Shown here piece by piece: positions 17,438 through 26,254 of a stretch of DNA of 64,000 bases (its first letter is position 1; each line of letters opens with the position of its first letter). The translations under genes were made by a program, and so were the position numbers. Source of the stretch: Dyadobacter sandarakinus (GTDB lineage: Bacteria; Bacteroidota; Bacteroidia; Cytophagales; Spirosomataceae); assembly GCF_016894445.1 (NCBI RefSeq), contig NZ_CP056775.1, positions 4,824,001 through 4,888,000 of the forward strand, given 5' to 3'. The notes under the pieces are model-generated. The model made no database searches and had not been told where the DNA came from. It saw only the letters and a program-made list of their open reading frames with translations.

Positions 17438-18691
17438 ATGTCCAGACGAACTATTCAGCTACTGACCGTTTTTTCCGCTGCGCTTATTGTAGGCGTGGTC
17501 ATTACGCAGATTTTCTGGGTAAAGCAGGCATTGCAGATCAGGCAGCGCCAGTTTAATCAGAATGCCCATGTGGCCTTGCAGGACGTAGCTTCCAAGCTGG
17601 CACATGTAAATGGGGTCATGCAAACCACCAACCCCGTGGAGCAGCTTTCACCCGCCTATTTCCTGGTCAATACCAACTCTACGACTCAGCCGGAGCTGCT
17701 GGAACATTTCATTAAGGACAGTTTTCAGAAGTATAACCTGATTGCTGATTTTCAGGTCGGCATTTATGACTGTACCACCAACCGTATCCGCTACGGCATG
17801 TCGCTCAGCACCAAAAACAGTGGCAAGACGCCTACCGTCACGACCAACTGGATCATGACCGACAAATATCCTTATTACTTTGGTGTGCGCTTTCCGGAGC
17901 AGGATACTTACCTGTCGGGCTCTATCAACGGGGCCATCTGGACGTCGGTGCTGGTGCTGGTGGCAGTCAGTGTCTTTGCATATGCACTTTTCATTATTCT
18001 CCGCCAAAAACAGCTGTCGGAAGTGCAGCGCGATTTTGTCAATAATATGACGCACGAGCTCCAGACCCCGATATCGACCATCCGCATTGCCGCCGATGTT
18101 CTTAATAATGACAATATTGTGACCCAGCCTGTCCGCTATAAAAGGTATGTGGGCATTGTACAGGATGAAATCATGCGCCTGCAGGGCCAGGTAGAAATGG
18201 TGCTGTCTATGGCCAAAGCGGAGCGGGGTGCATTGGCGTTGCAAAAAGAGCAGCTGGATGCATCCGCTGTGATCCGGTCTGTTCTGCTTCCTTTTGAAAG
18301 TAAGATCAGGTTCCAGGATAATGCGGCCAGTCATATCATTGAAGCGGACCCTTTCCATTTCAGGTGTATGCTCAACAACCTGGTTGACAATGCGCTGAAA
18401 TATTCCGGCGACACCCCGGACATCCTGGTAGAAACCTACTCGAAAGGAAAATGCCTCGTCATAGCCGTGTGCGACAAAGGTGTGGGCATTGCGCCCGAGT
18501 ACCAGAAGAAAATATTTAACCAGTTTTTCCGTATACCTTACGGCGATGTCCACAATGTAAAAGGCTTTGGTATCGGTCTCAGCTATGTGAAGCAGATCGT
18601 CCGTGCGCATCGCTGGCACCTCGACCTCGAAAGTGAGCTGGGTAAAGGCAGTACTTTCAAAATTACAATTCCGCAGAAACCAACCGAATGA
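17438..18691 (+). CDS. Sensor histidine kinase
   Basis: The 417-residue kinase has two membrane segments (about 8-28 and 170-190) around a ~140-residue periplasmic sensor. The phospho-acceptor box is NNMTHELQTPISTIRIAA, the N-box is LNNLVDNALKYS, and the G-box region has DKGVGI and GFGIGLSYVKQIV. Start: GTG at 17435 is followed directly by ATG at 17438; I prefer the ATG. It overlaps the response-regulator gene by 4 bp (ATGA), so the two form a coupled two-component system. The stimulus is unknown. Confidence 0.93.
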   Translation: MSRRTIQLLTVFSAALIVGVVITQIFWVKQALQIRQRQFNQNAHVALQDVASKLAHVNGVMQTTNPVEQLSPAYFLVNTNSTTQPELLEHFIKDSFQKYNLIADFQVGIYDCTTNRIRYGMSLSTKNSGKTPTVTTNWIMTDKYPYYFGVRFPEQDTYLSGSINGAIWTSVLVLVAVSVFAYALFIILRQKQLSEVQRDFVNNMTHELQTPISTIRIAADVLNNDNIVTQPVRYKRYVGIVQDEIMRLQGQVEMVLSMAKAERGALALQKEQLDASAVIRSVLLPFESKIRFQDNAASHIIEADPFHFRCMLNNLVDNALKYSGDTPDILVETYSKGKCLVIAVCDKGVGIAPEYQKKIFNQFFRIPYGDVHNVKGFGIGLSYVKQIVRAHRWHLDLESELGKGSTFKITIPQKPTE

Positions 18692-19374
18692 AAAAGAAAA
18701 TCCTGTACGCAGAAGACGATCCTAACCTCGCATTTGCCACAAAAGACAATCTGGAAGAGTATGATTATGAGGTAGTACATGCTGCCGACGGTGCTGAGGC
18801 GCTGGATTTCTTTGAGAAGGATCATTTTGATATCTGCGTGCTCGACATCATGATGCCCAAAATGGACGGTTTTACGCTGGCTGAAAAAATAAGGAATGCC
18901 GACAGCCAAGTGCCTATCCTCTTCCTGTCGGCCCGCTCCATGCAGGAGGACAAGATCAAGGGTTTAAAGCTCGGAGCTGATGATTATATCACCAAGCCAT
19001 TCAGCATTGAGGAGCTCAAACTCCGGATTGAGGTTTTTCTGAGGCGCAGTAAGTCGGACATCGCTGTAAGTGCAAAGCCGGATACCGCCAGGATCGGGAA
19101 ATATGCTTTTGATTTTCAAAAACTCAACCTGTCATTGGACGGACAAACGCAAAACCTGACCTTCCGGGAAGCAGAAGTTTTGAAATACATTTCCGAGCGC
19201 GCCGACCAGGTTATACGTAGGGACGAGCTGCTGAAGGCAATCTGGGGAGACGACGATTACTTCATGGGCAGGAGCCTGGATGTGTTCATTTCGAGGCTCC
19301 GGAAGTACCTTTCGGGCGACCCCGACATCCGCATCGACAATGTGCATGGGGTGGGTTTCCGCATGCGCTGGTAG
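18688..19374 (+). CDS. OmpR-family response regulator
   Basis: The 228-residue regulator has an intact receiver domain: acidic pocket Glu9-Asp10-Asp11 in YAEDDPN, phospho-acceptor Asp53 in VLDIMMP, and the Lys in DDYITKPF. A C-terminal winged helix (about 130-228) includes LTFREAEVLKYI and GRSLDVFISRLRKYL, ending in the GVGFRM signature. It is translationally coupled to the histidine kinase just upstream. Targets are unknown. Confidence 0.95.
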   Translation: MKKKILYAEDDPNLAFATKDNLEEYDYEVVHAADGAEALDFFEKDHFDICVLDIMMPKMDGFTLAEKIRNADSQVPILFLSARSMQEDKIKGLKLGADDYITKPFSIEELKLRIEVFLRRSKSDIAVSAKPDTARIGKYAFDFQKLNLSLDGQTQNLTFREAEVLKYISERADQVIRRDELLKAIWGDDDYFMGRSLDVFISRLRKYLSGDPDIRIDNVHGVGFRMRW

Positions 19375-19404
19375 TTAAAAAATCGGAAAAATATTGGAAC
19401 TTGG

Positions 19405-19436
19405 TTTGCTCTGTGAAAAATATTTAAGCATATTTG
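19405..19436 (+). promoter_or_regulatory. Promoter candidate for rpmB
   Basis: TTTG (19405-19408), a 20-base spacer and CATATTTG (19429-19436) fit the Bacteroidota TTTG-N19/20-TAnnTTTG consensus with one mismatch in the -7 box. The leader would be about 20 bases. Confidence 0.55.
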
Positions 19437-19464
19437 CACCCTCATTTGGAAAAATTGTAAGGTT

Positions 19465-19704
19465 ATGGCTAAGGTTTGTCAAATAACAGGTAAAAGAACT
19501 CGCGTCGGAAATAACGTTTCTCACGCTAACAATAAAACAAAACGCAAATTCTATCCGAATTTGCAGAAGAAACGTTTCTTCCTTCCTTCTTCAGGAGAAT
19601 GGGTTACGTTGAAAGTTGCAACTTCCGCGCTTCGTACCATTAACAAGAACGGTATCGAATCCACTATACAAAAGGCATACGAAAAAGGTACACTTACCTT
19701 CTAA
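19465..19704 (+). CDS. rpmB: 50S ribosomal protein bL28
   Basis: The 79-residue basic protein starts with the signature MAKVCQITGKRTRVGNNVSH and has the NKTKRKFYPNLQKKRFF and VATSALRTINKNG segments of bL28. The length is normal for the family. It is usually followed by rpmG in Bacteroidota, but here an efficient terminator and then folK follow. Confidence 0.97.
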   Translation: MAKVCQITGKRTRVGNNVSHANNKTKRKFYPNLQKKRFFLPSSGEWVTLKVATSALRTINKNGIESTIQKAYEKGTLTF

Positions 19705-19731
19705 GATAAGAGACATTACGAATTTATTAGG

Positions 19732-19765
19732 AAAGGACTTCTTGCATACAGAAGTCCTTTTTTTA
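19732..19765 (+). terminator. rpmB terminator
   Basis: AAAGGACTTCT (19732-19742) pairs with AGAAGTCCTTT (19750-19760) around a 7-base loop and is followed by a run of T. Confidence 0.9.
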
Positions 19766-19776
19766 TTTGCCGCCGC

Positions 19777-20274
19777 ATGATCAATACCACTGTCCACAAT
19801 GCTTTTCTCCTGCTTGGCTCCAATCTTGGCGACCGCGCGGAGGTGCTGCATGCTGCCCGGGAGCTGATCGCCGGCAGGGTAGGCAGGATTACTGTTACTT
19901 CTTCCATTTACGAAACCGCACCCTGGGGCCTGCTTGATCAGCCCGCTTTTCTGAACCAGGTACTCCGAGTTGAAACTGCATGCGAAGCTGAGGATGTACT
20001 GCGCATCATACTGGAAATTGAACATGAGCTGGGCCGGGTGCGTGAGCAGCGCTGGGGAGCCCGCCTGATTGACATTGACCTGCTCTACTTGGATGATATT
20101 GTGAAAGATAGCGCCCCGCTTACTCTGCCGCATCCCCGCCTTCACGAGCGCCGCTTTACGCTGGTACCACTTGCCGAAATCGCACCCGCTTTCCTTCACC
20201 CCCTTTTAAAACAAACATCCGCCCAGCTGCTCTCAGCATGTGCGGACGACAGTGTAGTAGTGCTTTTTTCTTGA
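19777..20274 (+). CDS. folK: HPPK: 2-amino-4-hydroxy-6-hydroxymethyldihydropteridine diphosphokinase
   Basis: The 165-residue enzyme transfers pyrophosphate from ATP to 6-hydroxymethyl-dihydropterin in folate synthesis. Recognisable features are LLLGSNLGDR near the N-terminus, SSIYETAPWG, the LGRVREQRWGARLIDIDLL motif with the Mg-binding Asp pair, and LTLPHPRLHERRFTLVPL. It starts 17 bp after the rpmB terminator. No other folate genes are adjacent. Confidence 0.96.
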   Translation: MINTTVHNAFLLLGSNLGDRAEVLHAARELIAGRVGRITVTSSIYETAPWGLLDQPAFLNQVLRVETACEAEDVLRIILEIEHELGRVREQRWGARLIDIDLLYLDDIVKDSAPLTLPHPRLHERRFTLVPLAEIAPAFLHPLLKQTSAQLLSACADDSVVVLFS

Positions 20275-20379
20275 AAAAATTACATCTTATTTTTAAGGCT
20301 GCTGCTTTCAGGTAGCGTCCATTCACTCCCGTTTTTTGCAGGTTCATCATTATTTTATGTCAAAATCCGCATCTTCGTC

Positions 20380-20410
20380 TTTGCTTTGCATGCTTCTCCT
20401 CCTACATTTT
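20380..20410 (+). promoter_or_regulatory. Promoter candidate for the TonB receptor / DUF4249 pair
   Basis: TTTG (20380-20383), a 19-base spacer and TACATTTT (20403-20410) match the Bacteroidota promoter consensus except for the last base. Transcription would begin about 70 bases before the chosen start codon. Confidence 0.45.
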
Positions 20411-20486
20411 CAGCATTTCACAGCACTGTAAAGAAGGGTATACCGCATTTCAGTTGTCATGTTTCAGGAAAAAATTCAATCAGCGC

Positions 20487-22853
20487 ATGAAAGGTAAATT
20501 AAGTACAATCATTCTGCTCACAATCCTTTTTGCCCTGCCCGGACTGGCGCAAACCAATCACACCGTCAGCGGGTACGTCAGGGACCAGTCCAATGGAGAA
20601 GGGCTCATCGGCGTCTCGGTGTATGTCCGGGAAGCACAAACGGGCGTAGTAACCAACTCTTACGGTTTTTACTCACTTACACTGCCCAGCGGCAGCTACA
20701 CGGTGGTTTTTACCTACATCGGTTACCAGAAAGTATCACGGGAAGTTCAGCTCGATGCCGACAGGACGGTCAGTATTGAAATGTCCGATGCTACCAATGA
20801 ACTTGCAGAGGTTACCGTTTCCACCCAGCGGGAAGACGAAAATGTGAAGAGCATTGAAATGTCAGTAAATAAGGTGGAAATGAAAACCATCCGCAAAATG
20901 CCGGCCCTGCTGGGTGAGGTAGACCTGATCCGGAGCATTCAGCTGTTGCCGGGTGTAACAACCGTGGGTGAAGGTGCATCGGGTTTCAACGTGCGCGGAG
21001 GAGATATTTCACAAAACCTGGTTCTCCTCGACGAGGCGCCGGTGTACAACTCTTCACATTTATTTGGCTTTTTCTCTGTCTTCAATCCCGATGCGGTCAA
21101 GGATGTAAAGCTCATCAAAGGAGGCATTCCGGCCCAGTACGGCGGGCGCATCTCGTCCATTCTCGATGTGAGAATGAAGGAAGGAAATACAAAAAAGCGG
21201 GAGGTCAACGGAGGCGTGGGTACCATCTTTTCCCGCCTCACCTACGAGCAGCCTTTTGCAAAAGGAAACGGATCGTTTATCGTGGCCGGACGCAGATCGT
21301 ACATAGATATACTCGCCAAACCTTTCCTGAACTCCGATCTGAAAGATTCCCGTTTTTACTTTTACGATCTTACCGCCAAGGTAAACTACCGGCTGGGCGA
21401 TAAAAATACCTTTTATGCATCGGGCTACTTTGGGAAAGACGTCTTTGGAGGCGGGGACTTCGGCTTCGGATGGGGGAATGCTACTGCCACTGCACGCTGG
21501 AACCATATTTTTTCAAACAAGCTGTTTTTGAACCTGACGGGCTATTACAGCAACTACGACTATTCGCTCGGCCAGAACCAGAACGATCCTGGCGCCAAAG
21601 ACCGGTTTGACTGGAAGTCCAAGATCATCAGCACCAGTATCAAGCCTGATTTTACTTTTTACATCACCCCCAAAAACCAGCTCACTTTCGGAGGACAGTA
21701 CATTTACTATGATACCCGCCCTGGCAAGGCCATTGCAGTGTCAGAAGGAGAAAATACGGATATCAGCCTGGATCCCAGGTATGCAGATGAATCCGCCCTG
21801 TACATTGGCAACGAACAGAAGCTTACCGACCGGATTTCGCTTCAGTATGGCTTGCGCTACTCTTATTTCCGTAGCCTGGGGCCGGGTACCGAGTATGATT
21901 ATATAACATTAAAAAAAGGCTTGCGTAAAGTTCCTGCATTTCCCGGTACTACCTACGAAGATGGCGACGTGATCAAAAGTTACGGCAACTGGGAGCCCCG
22001 GGCTTCGGTAAACATAGGCCTTGGCGCCAATACGTCCATTAAGGCCAGCTACAACCGCACGGCCCAGTACCTGCATCTGTTGTCCAACACTGCCGCAAGT
22101 TCACCCCTGGATGTATGGACGCTCAGCTCCTATAACATTCGTCCCGAAAAAGCTGATCAGGTTGCACTAGGCTGGTTCCAGAACCTGCGCAACAATACGT
22201 ATGAGGCTTCCGTAGAGGTGTATTATAAAAAAATGTACAATCAGATCGACTATGTGCCGGGCTCGGATTTGCTGCTCAACCAGTTTGTGGCGGGTGATCT
22301 GCTGTTTGGAGAGGGGCGTGCCTACGGGGCAGAATTCTACCTGAAAAAGAACAAGGGCAAGCTCACCGGCTGGGCCAGCTACACTTTGTCCCGCACCGAG
22401 CGGCTTATAGAGACTGTTAATAACAGCAACTGGTTTCCGGCCCGTTTTGACAAGCCGCATAATTTTACACTGGTTGCCATTTATGATCTGAAAAAAAGAC
22501 TTTCATTGTCGGCCAACTTTACCTTTGCATCCGGTACACCTGCTACATTTCCTACCAACCGTTACGAGGTGGGAGGACTTTTGGTGGGCCACAATTACGC
22601 GGGCGGGCGCAACAACAACCGCATCCCGGCCTACCATCGCCTCGACTTTGCTGCCACGCTGCAATCCAGGCGCAAGCTTTTTAAATCTGGTCAGGGTGAG
22701 TGGGTGTTTTCTGTGTATAATGTTTATAACCGACGCAATCCGTTTTCTGTGTATACGCGTGGCAACGAAGACAATCCGTTGAAAGCCGAGGCAGTACGTT
22801 ATGCCGTGATCGGCAGTTTTGTGCCGGCATTGACTTACAATTTTAAATTCTGA
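20487..22853 (+). CDS. TonB-dependent outer-membrane receptor with carboxypeptidase-regulatory-like domain
   Basis: The 788-residue protein (ATG at 20487, signal peptide ending FALPGLAQT) has an N-terminal CarboxypepD_reg-like domain (about 25-105: SGYVRDQSNGEGLIGVSVYV). A plug follows (about 120-230: GFNVRGGDISQNLVLLDEAPVYN), then a long beta-barrel ending in aromatic YNFKF. It is shorter than a SusC protein and lacks a SusD partner. The next gene, 2 bp away, is a DUF4249 lipoprotein, a recurrent pairing in Bacteroidota. It is likely an importer of an unidentified substrate, perhaps a metal chelate or oligomer. Confidence 0.92.
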   Translation: MKGKLSTIILLTILFALPGLAQTNHTVSGYVRDQSNGEGLIGVSVYVREAQTGVVTNSYGFYSLTLPSGSYTVVFTYIGYQKVSREVQLDADRTVSIEMSDATNELAEVTVSTQREDENVKSIEMSVNKVEMKTIRKMPALLGEVDLIRSIQLLPGVTTVGEGASGFNVRGGDISQNLVLLDEAPVYNSSHLFGFFSVFNPDAVKDVKLIKGGIPAQYGGRISSILDVRMKEGNTKKREVNGGVGTIFSRLTYEQPFAKGNGSFIVAGRRSYIDILAKPFLNSDLKDSRFYFYDLTAKVNYRLGDKNTFYASGYFGKDVFGGGDFGFGWGNATATARWNHIFSNKLFLNLTGYYSNYDYSLGQNQNDPGAKDRFDWKSKIISTSIKPDFTFYITPKNQLTFGGQYIYYDTRPGKAIAVSEGENTDISLDPRYADESALYIGNEQKLTDRISLQYGLRYSYFRSLGPGTEYDYITLKKGLRKVPAFPGTTYEDGDVIKSYGNWEPRASVNIGLGANTSIKASYNRTAQYLHLLSNTAASSPLDVWTLSSYNIRPEKADQVALGWFQNLRNNTYEASVEVYYKKMYNQIDYVPGSDLLLNQFVAGDLLFGEGRAYGAEFYLKKNKGKLTGWASYTLSRTERLIETVNNSNWFPARFDKPHNFTLVAIYDLKKRLSLSANFTFASGTPATFPTNRYEVGGLLVGHNYAGGRNNNRIPAYHRLDFAATLQSRRKLFKSGQGEWVFSVYNVYNRRNPFSVYTRGNEDNPLKAEAVRYAVIGSFVPALTYNFKF

Positions 22854-22855
22854 CC

Positions 22856-23785
22856 ATGAAAACAATGAAATATTTATCAGTACTAAGAAGCATGGCCGGG
22901 CTGCTGATCCTGACTGCGGGGCTCACCAGTTGCGAAGATGTGATCGACCTCGAAACCCAGAGCGGCCCGGAGCAGCTGGTCGTCGATGCGTGGATCAACA
23001 ACCTGCCCGGCAGGCAAACCATCAGGCTTACCTGGTCGGCGGCGTATTTCAACAACAGTGCACCCAAGCCGGTACTTGGCGCAAGCGTCATTGTAACGGA
23101 CAATCTGGGAAAGCAATTTGTATTCACCGACTCTGCCCAGACTGGAAATTATACCTGGGGAAGTACCCCGCTGGACACGCTAGGTCACATCGGGCGAACT
23201 TACCGGCTTGAAGTTAAGAATGCGAATGATACCTATACGGCTACTTCCGAGCTGAAACGCGTACCGGCGATTGATTCTCTTGTTTACCGTCATGAAAAGC
23301 TGCCTTTCACGCCTGACGATGGTCCGCGCGAAGGCTTTGTAGCCCAGTTTTATGCCCGCGATTTTCCGGGTGCCGGCGATACTTACTGGATCAAGCCCAT
23401 CATCAATGGAAAAGCAGTGGTCAATAAGGCTGTGAATATTTCCATTGCCTACGATGCGGCATTTAGTGCGGGTGCTCCTTCGGACGGGCTGATTTTCATT
23501 CTTCCTCTCCGCGAGTCTATTACTACCGACTCCCTTTATTCAGCAGGGCAGGCAGTCGGGGTGGAGATCCACAGTATTACCAATAAGGCCTTCGAGTACC
23601 TTAAACTTGTTCGTGAACAGGCTTCCAATGGTGGTCTATTTGCCACGCCCATTGCCAACATTCCTTCCAATGTAGTGAATCAGAATTCATCCGGCGAGAA
23701 AGCACTGGGCCTTTTTTCAGCCTCCGCCGTAGTGCGTAAAGAAACGGTTATCGACCCCGAAAAAGCCCGGCCCGACGACGATTAA
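22856..23785 (+). CDS. DUF4249 family lipoprotein
   Basis: The 309-residue protein has a lipoprotein signal ending LTAGLTSCED. The conserved DUF4249 N-terminus follows (EQLVVDAWINNLPGRQTIRLT), then Ig-like strands and a YRLEV segment. DUF4249 proteins are regularly encoded after a CarboxypepD_reg-TonB receptor and probably form its extracellular partner or lid; the function is inferred from that pairing. A terminator follows at 23806-23842. Confidence 0.88.
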   Translation: MKTMKYLSVLRSMAGLLILTAGLTSCEDVIDLETQSGPEQLVVDAWINNLPGRQTIRLTWSAAYFNNSAPKPVLGASVIVTDNLGKQFVFTDSAQTGNYTWGSTPLDTLGHIGRTYRLEVKNANDTYTATSELKRVPAIDSLVYRHEKLPFTPDDGPREGFVAQFYARDFPGAGDTYWIKPIINGKAVVNKAVNISIAYDAAFSAGAPSDGLIFILPLRESITTDSLYSAGQAVGVEIHSITNKAFEYLKLVREQASNGGLFATPIANIPSNVVNQNSSGEKALGLFSASAVVRKETVIDPEKARPDDD

Positions 23786-23805
23786 AATCATTTTACAAGT
23801 ATGAT

Positions 23806-23842
23806 AATCCACCGGCAGCATGGCTTGCAGGTGGATTTTTTG
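23806..23842 (+). terminator. Terminator of the TonB receptor / DUF4249 unit
   Basis: AATCCACC (23806-23813) pairs with GGTGGATT (23830-23837), followed by TTTTTT. Confidence 0.75.
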
Positions 23843-23867
23843 TTATATTTCTTTAAAAACAATAGTC

Positions 23868-24986
23868 ATGAAAATCATTGTACTGGCTGCATGCATTGTA
23901 CTCTCCCTGTCTGTCCATGCGCAGCGCGCACGCGATAAAGGTATCATCATCGGTGTACTGCCAACCGGCGCATTGAATGCAATCACCGATGTGGCAGGCG
24001 TAAAAGTAGGGCAGGTTACCTTGAGTGAAGGTGCGGATGTTCGTACCGGCGTTACGGCCATACTTCCGCATGAGGGTAATATTTTCCAGCAAAAAGTACA
24101 GGCTGCCATCTACATTGGAAACGGTTTCGGCAAGCTGGCCGGCTACTCGCAGGTGGAGGAGCTCGGCACGCTCGAGACCCCGGTTGTACTCACCAATACC
24201 CTCAGCGTACCCACGGCGTCAGAGGCAATTATTGACTGGGTGCTCAGCCAGCAGGGCAATGAGAATGTTCGGTCTGTGAATCCTGTAGTGGGCGAAACCA
24301 ACGATGGTTTCCTGAATGACATCCGTGGCCGGCATATCCGCAAGGAGCATGTACTCAATGCACTGGCACAAGCCGAAGCCGGGCCGGTTGCAGAAGGGAA
24401 TGTGGGGGCAGGTACAGGTACCGTGTGTTTTGGTTTCAAAGGCGGCATGGGTACCGCCTCGCGTAAGCTGCCGGTAAAGCTGGGTGGCTATACCGTGGGT
24501 GTTCTGGTACAAACCAACTTTGGAGGTGTACTGCAAATCAATGGGGTTCCTGTGGGAAAGGAGCTGGGAAAATATGCTTTTAAGGACCAGCTGGACAAGT
24601 CTTCCGACGGCTCGTGCATGATGGTGGTCGCCACCGATGCGCCGCTCGATGCCCGCAACCTGAAAAGACTTGCCAAACGTGCCATGCTGGGTATGGCAAA
24701 AACAGGCGGAATTGCAGCCAATGGAAGCGGCGACTATGTAATCGCATTCTCCACCGCAAACCGCGTACTCCACGATGCGCCGGAGCCGGCATACAATTCC
24801 AACTTCCTGCATAATGATTATACTTCTCCCGTTTTCCTGGCTGCCATAGAGGCTACCGAGGAGGCTATTGTCAACTCGCTTATTGCCGCAACCACCATGA
24901 CCGGCACCCAGGGGCACCAGGTAGAGGAGCTCCCCAAGGACAAGCTCACCGAAATTCTTCGAAAATACGGCCGGCTCAAAGAATAG
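23868..24986 (+). CDS. P1 family peptidase (DmpA/BapA-like aminopeptidase)
   Basis: The ATG at 23868 gives 372 residues with a signal peptide (LSVHAQ), so the enzyme is periplasmic. Family features are the N-terminal ITDVAGVKVGQVTL, VVGETNDGFLND, GNVGAGTGTVCFGFKGG and the self-processing site in SDGSCMMVVATDAPLD. In DmpA the equivalent Gly-Ser bond is cut to expose the nucleophilic Ser. The late GSGDYVIAFSTAN motif is also present. It is likely an N-terminal-nucleophile aminopeptidase for small or beta-peptides. It is a single gene. Confidence 0.9.
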   Translation: MKIIVLAACIVLSLSVHAQRARDKGIIIGVLPTGALNAITDVAGVKVGQVTLSEGADVRTGVTAILPHEGNIFQQKVQAAIYIGNGFGKLAGYSQVEELGTLETPVVLTNTLSVPTASEAIIDWVLSQQGNENVRSVNPVVGETNDGFLNDIRGRHIRKEHVLNALAQAEAGPVAEGNVGAGTGTVCFGFKGGMGTASRKLPVKLGGYTVGVLVQTNFGGVLQINGVPVGKELGKYAFKDQLDKSSDGSCMMVVATDAPLDARNLKRLAKRAMLGMAKTGGIAANGSGDYVIAFSTANRVLHDAPEPAYNSNFLHNDYTSPVFLAAIEATEEAIVNSLIAATTMTGTQGHQVEELPKDKLTEILRKYGRLKE

Positions 24987-25099
24987 GTAACATTACGTAT
25001 TCCGTCGCAGGTAAGTATCAGAAATCATCAACGTATACAGGTAAAAGTAAGCGGAATCCAGTAGGGGTTTTCCTTGTAAAGTACCTGTTGTTTTCAATT

Positions 25100-25133
25100 A
25101 CGGGTACTGAATCAGGGGAAAATACCCGTTTTT
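25100..25133 (+). terminator. Possible terminator downstream of the P1 peptidase gene
   Basis: ACGGGTA (25100-25106) and TACCCGT (25123-25129) form a short stem followed by TTTTT. It also contains a TCAGGGG site (25112-25118), so it could be regulatory instead. Confidence 0.4.
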
Positions 25134-25188
25134 GCCAGAATAGGGCAAACCGGGTAGTCTTACCTGAATTTTCCTGTACTTTACCGTA

Positions 25189-25220
25189 TTGACCAGCCAT
25201 TGTTTCGGGGCATACCTTTG
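25189..25220 (+). promoter_or_regulatory. Promoter candidate at the head of the T6SS locus
   Basis: ATTG (TTG at 25189-25191), a 21-base spacer and a perfect TACCTTTG box (25213-25220) precede the first regulator gene by about 30 bases. Confidence 0.6.
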
Positions 25221-25251
25221 AATCATTATTTCACATACCCCGGTTCAAATT

Positions 25252-25902
25252 ATGGAACACGCTGTAACACATGCCTGCCTCGTGCATCCGCATCCCCTTG
25301 AATGTGAAGCCGTAGCGGAGTGGCTAAGGAAAAAATCTTACATCGAACTGGTTGGTAAGTGTGCCAGCCTCGAACAGTTTGCCTTGCTTTCCTACCTCAG
25401 GGACATTGATATGGTGCTGGTATTCGCCCACCATACCGGCCAGGTTGCGGAGCAGGTCTTGAAAATCCGTAAACAGAATTCGCGTATCCGGTTCCTGCTG
25501 CTCGCTCCCGGCGCTTCGGCGGAGTCCATCCGGGAAGTGGTACGGTCCGGGGTAAGTGGCTACATCGTGCCCGAAGCCGAGCTCGACGAATGGGAGCGCT
25601 CCGTGCGCGCAGTGGCCGAAGGTAAGGTTTACTACGGGCAGGAAATCATGCTCAAACTTGCGGAAACCGCTCCCGATGATATGGGCAATGATCCAAACCG
25701 CAGCAAAAAGGACTTTCTCAGCAAGCGCGAAGTTGAAATACTGAGGCTGGTAGCCAGTGAATATTCCACCAATCGAATTGCCAATGAGCTTTGTATCAGC
25801 GATAAAACGGTTGAAACGCACCGGCGCAACCTGTTCCAGAAGCTGGGTGTAAAAAATGCGGTCGGGCTCACCAAGGCGGCCGTCAGGATGGGCGTAGTGT
25901 AA
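25252..25902 (+). CDS. NarL/LuxR-type regulator with degenerate receiver domain
   Basis: The 216-residue protein has a CheY-like fold (1-120) and a LuxR helix-turn-helix (about 151-212: LSKREVEILRLVA, CISDKTVETHRRNL, LGV). The phospho-acceptor position is Phe58 (DMVLVF58AHH), the acidic pocket after strand 1 reads VHPHP, and the conserved Lys position is Pro107 (GYIVP107). It therefore cannot be phosphorylated in the usual way and probably responds to ligand, protein or level. It opens the T6SS locus, is followed by a stand-alone LuxR domain gene, and has its own promoter candidate. Control of the T6SS genes is inferred from position. Confidence 0.85.
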   Translation: MEHAVTHACLVHPHPLECEAVAEWLRKKSYIELVGKCASLEQFALLSYLRDIDMVLVFAHHTGQVAEQVLKIRKQNSRIRFLLLAPGASAESIREVVRSGVSGYIVPEAELDEWERSVRAVAEGKVYYGQEIMLKLAETAPDDMGNDPNRSKKDFLSKREVEILRLVASEYSTNRIANELCISDKTVETHRRNLFQKLGVKNAVGLTKAAVRMGVV

Positions 25903-25910
25903 CATTCTAT

Positions 25911-25983
25911 TCAGGGAAAACCCCTGGACTTTCACATCATACCCTGAGAAAAATTCAGGGTTTTACCAATCAAAAATCAGGGT
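25911..25983 (+). promoter_or_regulatory. Cluster of TCAGGG sites (candidate operator)
   Basis: TCAGGGA (25911-25917), the perfect inverted pair ACCCTGA (25941-25947) / TCAGGGT (25955-25961) and a further TCAGGGT (25977-25983) lie in 73 bases between the two regulator genes. Another TCAGGGG occurs upstream of the first regulator (25112-25118). Paired half-sites are typical of dimeric LuxR-type DNA binders. Confidence 0.5.
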
Positions 25984-25992
25984 ATCTGCCGA

Positions 25993-26023
25993 TTGAATGC
26001 GTGCCTGCGATCAGGCAACTTTG
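25993..26023 (+). promoter_or_regulatory. Promoter candidate for the second regulator and tssK
   Basis: TTG (25993-25995), a 20-base spacer and CAACTTTG (26016-26023), one mismatch from TAnnTTTG, lie directly downstream of the TCAGGG cluster and 17 bases before the start codon. Confidence 0.4.
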
Positions 26024-26039
26024 TCTAAGTATTTCAATT

Positions 26040-26243
26040 ATGGAACTGACAAAGCGCGAATCCGAAATCCTGGCCCTGATCATGGACGAGCTGAGCTCGA
26101 AAGAAATCGCCTCAAGACTGCACATCAGCATTTCCACCGTGGAGGTTTACCGCAGAAGTCTTTTCAGGAAGTTCGGTGTCAAAACGGTGATAGGGCTCGT
26201 AAAAACAGCCATGAAAATACACATTCAGGATACATGCTTTTAA
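26040..26243 (+). CDS. Stand-alone LuxR-type helix-turn-helix protein
   Basis: The ATG at 26040 gives 67 residues (MELTKRESEILALIMDELS...). The protein is only a LuxR-family DNA-binding domain: LTKRESEIL helix 1, SSKEIASRLHIS, recognition helix STVEVYRRSLFRKFGV. There is no receiver or ligand domain. It is similar to the C-terminal domain of the preceding regulator and may have come from it by duplication and truncation, or the two may heterodimerise. It lies 11 bp before tssK, which suggests autoregulation of the T6SS transcript. Confidence 0.8.
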   Translation: MELTKRESEILALIMDELSSKEIASRLHISISTVEVYRRSLFRKFGVKTVIGLVKTAMKIHIQDTCF

Positions 26244-26254
26244 TATAAAATACA

